A stretch of 64,000 bases of DNA from NCBI GenBank assembly GCA_033765235.1, contig JANRIG010000014.1, positions 13,258 through 77,257 of the forward strand, read 5' to 3'. The translations under genes and the position numbers were made by a program. The stretch's first letter is position 1. Each line of letters opens with the position of its first letter. This DNA is from JANRIG01 sp033765235 (GTDB lineage: Bacteria > Bacteroidota > Bacteroidia > Cytophagales > UBA9547). Shown one piece after another: positions 20,260 to 27,413 of this stretch. Below the pieces are notes generated by a model. That model was given only the letters and a program-made list of their open reading frames with translations, was not told the DNA's origin and searched no databases.

Positions 20260-20288
20260 ACTGGTCTTAGTATCTTGCTGAGACCAGT
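20260..20288 (-). terminator. Candidate terminator after cheR
   Basis: The inverted repeat ACTGGTCT / AGACCAGT (20260-20267 and 20281-20288) has a 13-base loop. It lies 40 bases downstream of the cheR stop at the end of the chemotaxis operon. A run of seven A on the plus strand (T on the transcript) starts about 8 bases beyond the stem, so it is not a textbook terminator. Confidence 0.4.
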
Positions 20289-20328
20289 GAGGGGACAAGA
20301 AATAGATGTAAACTAAATGACATTGATT

Positions 20329-21165
20329 TTACGATATTTTTTTATAAATTTTATAACCGGGAGCGTAGTATTCGAAATATTGACCATATTCTTGAGGCAT
20401 ATTATCGAAATATCCTATAATAAAAATGCCATCATGGCTCAATGATTTGTGAAGGGAATCTAATACTTTCATTTTGAGTGAATCATTAAAATATATCATG
20501 ACATTTCTGCAAAAAATAATATCAAATGTATGAGGCATAGGGTCATACACCAAGTTGTGTTGGTACAATTCTGAGTATGTTTTTAGTGAATTTTTGATAG
20601 TGTAAGTATTGTTTTGCAGTGGTGTAAAGTATTGGTACAAAGTACCATAAGGGTTATATTCCAAATAATTTTTATTATACACTTGCATGGCATGGTCATC
20701 ATAAGTAGCTGATTTAGATATTTCTATAAATTTATTGCTAAGGTCTGTGGATATGGCTTTGCACTTGTGAAATATCCCTACTTCATGGGTCAATATAGAC
20801 ATAGACCATACTTCTTCTCCGGTACTGCAGCCCGAATGCCAAATTTTTATGTTATCTTTATGTGACAAAAGTGGCATATACTCGTTTTTGAGATATATCC
20901 ATAGGTCTGTGTTTCTAAACATTTCTGTGAGTCCTACTGATATTTCGTCTTTGAAATCGAGCATAAAATTGTAATCAGACATGAGTTTGCGCCACAAGTC
21001 TAAAATACCATCCAGCTCAAATTTGTGTATGATGCGTGAGAGCCTTCTTTTGATAGATGAAGGCTCATATCCGCTAAAATCATAACCATACTTTGTCATG
21101 AGCACTTGATTGATGGCTATTAGCTCTTGGTCTGATATTTCGGTGTTGTTGGTAGTACTCACCAT
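20329..21165 (-). CDS. cheR: Chemoreceptor glutamate methyltransferase CheR
   Basis: 278 residues, close to the usual CheR length. It transfers methyl groups from S-adenosylmethionine to glutamates of chemoreceptors for adaptation. The N-terminal helical domain (about 1-85) includes 'RRLSRIIHKF'. The SAM-binding fold shows 'IWHSGCSTGEEVWSMSI' and the late motif 'DIIFCRNVMIYF', both characteristic of CheR. It ends in 'APGYKIYKK' with no TPR extension. It is the last gene of the operon, 8 bases after the stop of the GAF-PAS protein, and is presumably co-transcribed with cheB, its antagonist. Confidence 0.93.
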   Translation of the reverse strand: MVSTTNNTEISDQELIAINQVLMTKYGYDFSGYEPSSIKRRLSRIIHKFELDGILDLWRKLMSDYNFMLDFKDEISVGLTEMFRNTDLWIYLKNEYMPLLSHKDNIKIWHSGCSTGEEVWSMSILTHEVGIFHKCKAISTDLSNKFIEISKSATYDDHAMQVYNKNYLEYNPYGTLYQYFTPLQNNTYTIKNSLKTYSELYQHNLVYDPMPHTFDIIFCRNVMIYFNDSLKMKVLDSLHKSLSHDGIFIIGYFDNMPQEYGQYFEYYAPGYKIYKKIS

Positions 21166-21173
21166 TATTATTA

Positions 21174-22976
21174 TTATGACAATACAGAAATTTCATTGAT
21201 ATTGGCAAATATTGCGTATATGGTGGATAGTGATCCGTCCATACCTTTGCCTTGCGAAAAGTGTACGAAGTATATATAAGGCAAACCATCGTTTGAAGTT
21301 AAGGTAATGCCTGTATTGTAAGGTAGATTGTGTTGCAGAGAGTCGTGCACGGCAGATAAATGAAAATTGTCATTATTACAAGGGTGTAAGAGCTCACTGA
21401 AATTTTTGTTTTTTATGTCTTTTCTTTTAAGTTTCAGATTGTCGAGCAAGTGTTGGTTGGCAGATTTTATGGTAAAGTCAGGGTTTAGTTCTATCATTCC
21501 GAATATTTCATTTATGGCATTTAGTTTGTTTTTATATTCATTTTCAGTTTCTTTTTTTTCGGTGGTAAAGTTGGCAAACATCAATATTTTATATGGCTTA
21601 TTATTAAGGTCAAAAAGTGGGTTATAGTTTATCTGCATCCATATTTCTTTGCCGTTTTTGTCTATTTTTCTAAACTCTCCGGAGTTGAATTGGCCCATTT
21701 TAAGGCTTTGCCAAAGCATATTATGTTTTTCGGAATCTTGCTCGTCATGGGGTAAAAATATTTTTTCATTTTTGCCGATAAGTTCATCTTTTTTGTACCC
21801 GATAACCTGTGCAAACATTTCATTTACATCCAATATATTACCGTTTAGGTCGAGGTGTACACAAGCATTGCTTTTGTTGATGGCATCGAGCATAGAATGA
21901 TTTAGGTTGGTCTCGGCAGTGATTTCTCTCAATTTTTGTTGCAATGCTTCTTGAGCAGCTCTGAGTTCCTCTTCATTTTGCATGAGGGTATTTTCTTTTT
22001 CTTTGAGTGCAATGTTTATGTCTTCGGATATTTGCAATAGCGATGACATTTTGGTTGCAGATTTTATGGTATGGAGGTTTATGGCAAAACTCTCTGCTAC
22101 AGCAGATATGAGTTCTACTTTGTTTTCATCTATAATATCAAAAGATGCTATCTCAATGGCGCCATAAGCCACATTATTTGTCATGAGTGGCACTATGAGC
22201 ACACAATTGGGTGTGGCATGACCAAGGCCTGAGGTGATGTGTACATAATTTGGAGGTATGTCTGTAAGATATATTTTGTCTTTTTCTAATATACACTGCC
22301 CTACAAGACCTTCTTTTAGTTCTATTCTTTTTTCTAAATGCTTAACTCTATCATAAGCGTAACAGCCTGTGAGGGTTATGTGCACATCACCGGGGTCTGA
22401 GTCTTCTATGATATATATGCCTCCTTGATTGGCAGATATATATTTTACCAATTGTGAAATGACCAATGTAGATATTTCATGAATGTGTGATTGAGAATGT
22501 GTTTGAAGCAACTGTGCAAATTTTGATTTGCCGGCCACCAGCCATAATCTCATTTTTTCATCATTTGCCAATGTTTTGAGTTTGTGTTGCATGTCATTAA
22601 TTGCTTTGAAAAGGCTGTGATTTTTCATGCTTTCGTCAATAGTATGTGAGCTATTGTAGTTTGAGATATTATTTATCATATTTTCAGCATTTTGTATAAT
22701 ATAGTTGCGCTCGTATATTGACATATTTACTTGATCATATACATGGCTGTTCAGCTTCCCTGTATTCACAAAATTTTTTATGGGGGCAATAAAAGTATGG
22801 CTAATGATGATATATAGTATGATAAACGGCAGAGAAGATGCTGCCACAATAGCCAACTTGGCATATATGCTTTGTATGGTGCACATATACAATACAAATA
22901 TGACACCTGCAGTGATGTTTAAGAATAGTAATAACATGGCAGTGTAGTATATTCTATTTATGTATTTGTTTTTCAT
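21174..22976 (-). CDS. Membrane-anchored GAF-PAS-PAS sensor protein without an output domain
   Basis: 600 residues. Two transmembrane helices lie close together (about 11-32 and 40-62), leaving almost no periplasmic loop, and the rest is cytoplasmic. A GAF domain covers about 165-300, a coiled coil about 310-365 ('KEKENTLMQNEEELRAAQEAL'), and a PAS domain with C-terminal PAC about 370-485 ('RKIDKNGKEIWMQINYNPLFD'). A second, weaker PAS lies at 490-600. There is no histidine kinase, receiver, GGDEF or MCP signalling domain. The start overlaps the stop of the CheC-like gene by 4 bases, suggesting translational coupling. It could act as a scaffold or as an intracellular or redox sensor feeding the Che complex; its partner is unknown. 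Confidence 0.8.
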   Translation of the reverse strand: MKNKYINRIYYTAMLLLFLNITAGVIFVLYMCTIQSIYAKLAIVAASSLPFIILYIIISHTFIAPIKNFVNTGKLNSHVYDQVNMSIYERNYIIQNAENMINNISNYNSSHTIDESMKNHSLFKAINDMQHKLKTLANDEKMRLWLVAGKSKFAQLLQTHSQSHIHEISTLVISQLVKYISANQGGIYIIEDSDPGDVHITLTGCYAYDRVKHLEKRIELKEGLVGQCILEKDKIYLTDIPPNYVHITSGLGHATPNCVLIVPLMTNNVAYGAIEIASFDIIDENKVELISAVAESFAINLHTIKSATKMSSLLQISEDINIALKEKENTLMQNEEELRAAQEALQQKLREITAETNLNHSMLDAINKSNACVHLDLNGNILDVNEMFAQVIGYKKDELIGKNEKIFLPHDEQDSEKHNMLWQSLKMGQFNSGEFRKIDKNGKEIWMQINYNPLFDLNNKPYKILMFANFTTEKKETENEYKNKLNAINEIFGMIELNPDFTIKSANQHLLDNLKLKRKDIKNKNFSELLHPCNNDNFHLSAVHDSLQHNLPYNTGITLTSNDGLPYIYFVHFSQGKGMDGSLSTIYAIFANINEISVLS

Positions 22977-23623
22977 GGCTGTTGATTTAAAGTATAATTA
23001 ATAATTTTCTCATGGTTTTGTATTACAAGGTCTATAAACTTGATATCGAATGTGAATATGAATGATGGGCTAATGGGAGCTTGCTGTATTTCAAAATTGT
23101 TTTTGTATATGAATATGATATTGTTGTAATTCATATCATATATGATTTTTCGGTGCAGGTATTCTGTATTATTTATTTCAAGACTTGGCACATGTGCATA
23201 GCAAGCTATTTTGAATACATTGGCAAAATGAGCAATGGCAGACGCTGTGACGATATTGGCAGTTTCGAGCATTATGGCTTTTTTGAAAGTGTCATCCATA
23301 CATATTTTGTCTGCAGAAAAGTATGAATAATACATGTCAGCCTCGGCACAGGGAATGGAGAAAAACGATTTGCCTGTTATTTTCCCTCTTATTTCAGATT
23401 CTATATAGTAGGTTTTGGATATGTCTTTATGAATATTTGGGAGCAATTTTTCTAAACTTATCATACTGGCTTGCCCCGGCTTTACAGGATGTTTGATGAG
23501 CTTTTGCAATGAGTCTGCTGCTTTGTGAAATGCATCGTTGATAATGGCTTCGGCGGTATCGCTCTCTGTGGGAGACATGTAGTTTTGCACTATTTGCTCG
23601 TATATATCGCTTTTAGTTGTCAT
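22973..23623 (-). CDS. CheC/CheX-like chemotaxis phosphatase family protein
   Basis: 216 residues with no signal peptide. Around residues 113-131, 'KKAIMLETANIVTASAI' resembles the CheC/CheX signature helix, with the E-x-x-N pair at Glu120 and Asn123 that in this family acts in dephosphorylating CheY-P. The N-terminal helix 'AFHKAADSLQKLI' (31-43) is similar to the corresponding first-site helix of CheC but lacks a clean E-x-x-N, so perhaps only one site is active. The remaining strands fit the family's alpha/beta layout. The gene overlaps the end of cheA by 11 bases and the next gene by 4. The context of cheA, cheB and cheY without cheZ fits a phosphatase role. Assignment is by motif and context only. 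Confidence 0.62.
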   Translation of the reverse strand: MTTKSDIYEQIVQNYMSPTESDTAEAIINDAFHKAADSLQKLIKHPVKPGQASMISLEKLLPNIHKDISKTYYIESEIRGKITGKSFFSIPCAEADMYYSYFSADKICMDDTFKKAIMLETANIVTASAIAHFANVFKIACYAHVPSLEINNTEYLHRKIIYDMNYNNIIFIYKNNFEIQQAPISPSFIFTFDIKFIDLVIQNHEKIINYTLNQQP

Positions 23624-25418
23624 TGTATTGAAGTTTTGATACTTTGAATAATTCTGTGATTACAGACGGGATATCTAATACCAAGCATACATTTCCATTG
23701 CCCAGTATGGTGGCACCACTGATGAATTTAATATTTTCGAGTGGTTTCTCGAGTGGTTTTTCTACAATCTCTTTTTGCTGAAGCAGCCTATCTACCACAA
23801 ATCCTACATCTTTGCCCCCATAAGACACAATGATGACATAAAGTCTGTCATATGCGTCTAATTTGTCAAATGTATGTTGGAGTGCTTGCTTGTATGAGTT
23901 GTCGCGGTCATGAAATATGTCTGACAAGAACACGATGCTGATATTTTTGTTGAGATAGGTAGCTATCAATCCTTTGTTTATTTTATGAATATCTTTTTTT
24001 TGCAGCTGTATCACCGCTTCTGTGTAGGTGAGCGGTATTGCAAACTCATTGTTGTCAAGCTCAAATAATAATGCAGCTTTCAATGCCATAGAAGAGGGTA
24101 GCGATAGCTCTATTGTAGTGCCTGCATTCACTTCTGTAGTTATTTTCACTTTTGCACCTATGGCATCCATACTTTTTTTGACCACATCCATTCCCACACC
24201 TCTTCCTGATACTGACGTTATTTTGTCGCTCGACGAAAATCCGGGTTCAAATACAAGGTTGATAATCTGGTCTTTGGTCATTTTGCTTGCAAAATCTGCA
24301 TTTATTATCCCCTTTTCTATAGCTTTAGATTTGATAATGTCATGATTAATGCCTTTGCCGTCATCAGTAATTTTGATGACAATAGTTTCTTTTTCGCTGG
24401 TAGCACTTATAGTGAGGCTGCCAATTTCATTTTTGCCGAGTGCAAGTCTTTGAGCAGGACTTTCTATTCCATGGCTTATAGCGTTTCTTACTATGTGCAC
24501 CAATGAGTCTGATATGATCTGGAGCACATTTCTGTCTATTTCTGTTTCTGCTCCCTCTATTATTAGATTTACTCTCTTGTCTTCAATCACAGCGGTGTCT
24601 CTCACTACCCTGTGTATTTTGTTGAAAAGTATATTGAGTTGTACAAGCCTCACATTCATGACCGAATATTGCAGCTCTGAGGTGATACGCATAAGCCTTG
24701 AAAATTCATTTTTGCGACCTGTACTTTGCACAGAAGTGATTACTCTGTCGCGCTCTATGAGCAGCTCGCCTACCAAGTTCATGAGGTTGTCTAATTTTTT
24801 TACGGGTATTTGTATGATATCCGAAAAAGTGAGTTTGTTTTCTGTGCCATCAACAAGGTCATTGCTTATTATATCTTCACTCAAGTTGGTGTCCGGCAAT
24901 GGATCTGTAATTTTATTTTTAGGCGTATCATCATCATTTGTCAAATCAGGTTTGTTATTTATTTCAATATTTTGATTTAACACTTTTTCGCCGGCAGATT
25001 TTATCTTTTGGCTCGGTATAGAGCCGTAGCCTTCTTTTGAATTTCTGATAAGTACTTCGAGTTTGGTTTTTAGGCCTTTGTATTTTACTTGCTCAGGTTT
25101 GGCAGATTTTATATTTTGAATCATGCTCACCAATAAATCGTTTGCTTTGAAAAGGTCGTTGAATATTTTTTCTTCTATCACTATACTTCCTTTTCTTATT
25201 TCGGCAAATATATCTTCCATTACATGGGCCATGTCTGCTATGTGGTGGTAGCCCATGGCAGATGCATTGGCTTTGATGGTATGGGTTATTCTGAATATGT
25301 TATCTATGGCTTTTTTGTCTGAGTGTGATTTTTCGAGCTTGGCAAACAGCATATTGAGCTCCTCAGATCCTTCGGAGGCTTCGGCTACAAATAGTTCTTT
25401 TAGTTCGTCGTCTTTCAT
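23613..25418 (-). CDS. cheA: Chemotaxis sensor histidine kinase CheA
   Basis: 601 residues. The N-terminal Hpt (P1) domain, about 1-105, has the phosphorylated His46 in 'RITHTIKANASAMG'. Residues about 128-205 are a hydrophilic linker rich in Asp and Asn where a P2 CheY-binding domain would normally sit, and none is apparent. The dimerisation domain starts at 'IPVKKLDNLMNLVGELL'. The ATPase domain shows the N-box 'HIVRNAISHGIE', G1 'ITDDGKGIN' and G2 'GRGVGMDVV'. A CheW-like P5 domain forms the C-terminus. It phosphorylates CheY and CheB in response to receptors. It starts 7 bases after cheB and overlaps the CheC-like gene. Confidence 0.95.
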   Translation of the reverse strand: MKDDELKELFVAEASEGSEELNMLFAKLEKSHSDKKAIDNIFRITHTIKANASAMGYHHIADMAHVMEDIFAEIRKGSIVIEEKIFNDLFKANDLLVSMIQNIKSAKPEQVKYKGLKTKLEVLIRNSKEGYGSIPSQKIKSAGEKVLNQNIEINNKPDLTNDDDTPKNKITDPLPDTNLSEDIISNDLVDGTENKLTFSDIIQIPVKKLDNLMNLVGELLIERDRVITSVQSTGRKNEFSRLMRITSELQYSVMNVRLVQLNILFNKIHRVVRDTAVIEDKRVNLIIEGAETEIDRNVLQIISDSLVHIVRNAISHGIESPAQRLALGKNEIGSLTISATSEKETIVIKITDDGKGINHDIIKSKAIEKGIINADFASKMTKDQIINLVFEPGFSSSDKITSVSGRGVGMDVVKKSMDAIGAKVKITTEVNAGTTIELSLPSSMALKAALLFELDNNEFAIPLTYTEAVIQLQKKDIHKINKGLIATYLNKNISIVFLSDIFHDRDNSYKQALQHTFDKLDAYDRLYVIIVSYGGKDVGFVVDRLLQQKEIVEKPLEKPLENIKFISGATILGNGNVCLVLDIPSVITELFKVSKLQYNDN

Positions 25419-25425
25419 AATATTA

Positions 25426-26460
25426 TTAATCTAAGCATCCTACAATATATGCGGGTATATCTTTGAGGTCGAGTATTTGTGATACAGCATTCATCTCTAC
25501 AGCTGCTTTGGGCATGCCCCACACTATGCTGGAGAGTTCGTTTTGAGCTATAGTCATGCTACCTTGCCTATGCATTTTGAGCATACCTGATGCTCCGTCT
25601 TTGCCCATTCCTGTGAGCAATATGCCTATACTTCTTTGTTTATACACCTCTGATATAGAGGTGAATATGCCATCTACTGATGGGTGATTAAACTCTTTGT
25701 ATGTATTGTCATCACATTTGAACAAATATTTTTCATTGAGTTTAGTGATTTTCATATTACAATCACCGGGCATGAAATATGCTGTATTGGCCTTGAGTAC
25801 TTCGTCCGGGGCAGCTATCTTCACATCAAATGGTGAAATGGCGTGAAGCCTTGATGCAAATGACTTAATAAACTCATTGGGCATGTGCTGTGCTATTACT
25901 ATGGTAATGGGCAAATTTTGTGGAAGGTTGACCAATATATATTCTATAGCACCGGTGCCTCCCGTAGATGAGCCAATGGCTACTATATCATACGGACAAG
26001 TGTTTGAAAATGTATGGGTTAAATTATTCTTTTGTAAATATTTTTTGTGTTTTAATATATCTATTTCAGATGCTTGTTTTATTTTTTGTAAAATTTGGGA
26101 TTCAAGTTCTCTTATTTTTGAGTTTATGAGTCCAAGTGGTTTGTCTATGAAGTCTATAGCCCCTTCATTGAGTGCTTCTATGGCAGAGTCGGGGTTTGTG
26201 GCTCTCAGGCTGCTCAGTATCACTATAGGTGTAGGGTTTTCAGACATTATTTTTTTGATGGCATACAGCCCGTCATAGTCTTTCATGATGAGGTCAAGCA
26301 GGACTACATCAGGCTTGAGTAATTTTGATTTTTCAAATGCTTCTTTTCCATCTTTGGCTGTGTCTGCTACGGTAAATTGGTTGCTGTGCATAATCATGTC
26401 GCTGAGTATCATTCTCATGAAGCCTGAGTCATCCACTATGAGTACTGACACTTGTTTCAT
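25426..26460 (-). CDS. cheB: Chemoreceptor methylesterase/deamidase CheB
   Basis: 344 residues. The receiver domain (1-125) carries the acidic pair Asp10/Asp11 and the phosphoacceptor Asp56 in 'VVLLDLIMKDYDG'. After a linker comes the methylesterase domain with the catalytic triad motifs: Ser in 'AIGSSTGGT', His in 'IAQHMPNEF', and Asp in 'GMGKDGASGM'. It removes methyl groups added by CheR and may deamidate receptor glutamines, with activity raised by CheA-dependent phosphorylation. It lies between cheY and cheA with gaps of 17 and 7 bases. Confidence 0.95.
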   Translation of the reverse strand: MKQVSVLIVDDSGFMRMILSDMIMHSNQFTVADTAKDGKEAFEKSKLLKPDVVLLDLIMKDYDGLYAIKKIMSENPTPIVILSSLRATNPDSAIEALNEGAIDFIDKPLGLINSKIRELESQILQKIKQASEIDILKHKKYLQKNNLTHTFSNTCPYDIVAIGSSTGGTGAIEYILVNLPQNLPITIVIAQHMPNEFIKSFASRLHAISPFDVKIAAPDEVLKANTAYFMPGDCNMKITKLNEKYLFKCDDNTYKEFNHPSVDGIFTSISEVYKQRSIGILLTGMGKDGASGMLKMHRQGSMTIAQNELSSIVWGMPKAAVEMNAVSQILDLKDIPAYIVGCLD

Positions 26461-26477
26461 AATATTTTTAATGTTTT

Positions 26478-26840
26478 TTAGACCAAGGCATTTTTTACCA
26501 CACTTATCAATTGCTCAGAGGTAAATGGTTTTATGATATAGTGGCTGGCACCGCGTTTTATGCCTTCTTCTACTACAGACTCTTGACCTACAGCACTTAT
26601 CATCACTACTTTGGACTCTATCTCTTCTTCTTTGAGTACATTGAGTATGTCTAAGCCGAGCATATCGGGCAGTATATTGTCGAGGGTGATGAGGTCAGGT
26701 TGCATCTCTATGGCCATGTCTATGGCAGATTCGCCATTGCCTGCCATACCTACTACTTGATATCCTGCCTCTAATAGGGTGTCTCTGATGATGGTGCGCA
26801 TATACAGCGAGTCATCTACTACAAGTACTTTTTTTGCCAT
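26478..26840 (-). CDS. cheY: CheY-type single-domain response regulator
   Basis: 120 residues, the usual size of a stand-alone receiver. The acid pocket is Asp9/Asp10 and the phosphoacceptor is Asp54 in 'DLITLDNILPDM'. The switch Thr/Ser lies in 'VVMISAVGQE' and the conserved Lys in 'YIIKPF'. No output domain is fused. In flagellated bacteria CheY binds the motor switch. No flagellar gene is visible here, so its target would be different, possibly the gliding apparatus. That target is inference. Confidence 0.92.
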   Translation of the reverse strand: MAKKVLVVDDSLYMRTIIRDTLLEAGYQVVGMAGNGESAIDMAIEMQPDLITLDNILPDMLGLDILNVLKEEEIESKVVMISAVGQESVVEEGIKRGASHYIIKPFTSEQLISVVKNALV

Positions 26841-26881
26841 AATAATATTGTTTTGCGAGTTGTTAAATTTAATATTCTACC

Positions 26882-27406
26882 TTACATCAATGTGCTCACT
26901 TCTTCTTTTTTGATTAATCTATATATATCAATGAGTATTATCAACCTGTTTTGTTTTTTTACTATACCAAGTATGTAGCCACTATCTATAGATGTGCCTT
27001 GTATGATATTTGGTGTATTATCTATGTCTTTTTCTGAGATTGCCAGTGTATTGGGCACTTCTCTCACAAGTATGCCCATTTTCACCTCATTGCTTTCTAC
27101 CACCAAGGTGTAATTTTGAATAGAGGTATTGGCAGTATCTTTTTCTAAAGCTAAGCCTAATCTTTCTTCAGGGTCTATGATAGACAAAATATTGCCTCTG
27201 ATATTGGCCACCCCTTTGATATAGCGCGGAGCCAAGGGCACTTTGGTGATATTGGGAGTGATAACAACCTCTTTTATCTGGTCTATCATCAGGCCATATT
27301 CTTCGTTTCCAAGTTTAAAGACTATTACCTGCGATGTTTTCAGATTGCTTTGGGCTATATCTTCCATGCTTTTTTCTTGCGATATGCTTTTTACTGCGCT
27401 TTGCAT
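26882..27406 (-). CDS. cheW: Chemotaxis coupling protein CheW
   Basis: 174 residues, forming the CheW two-barrel fold. Diagnostic segments are 'QVIVFKLGNEEYGLMIDQIKEVV', 'ITKVPLAPRYIKGVANIRGNILSIID' and 'LGIVKKQNRLIILIDI'. It links the receptor to the P5 domain of CheA. About 25 extra residues at the N-terminus precede the domain. It starts 7 bases after the MCP stop, so the two are likely translated from the same message. Confidence 0.93.
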   Translation of the reverse strand: MQSAVKSISQEKSMEDIAQSNLKTSQVIVFKLGNEEYGLMIDQIKEVVITPNITKVPLAPRYIKGVANIRGNILSIIDPEERLGLALEKDTANTSIQNYTLVVESNEVKMGILVREVPNTLAISEKDIDNTPNIIQGTSIDSGYILGIVKKQNRLIILIDIYRLIKKEEVSTLM

Positions 27407-27413
27407 AGTTATA

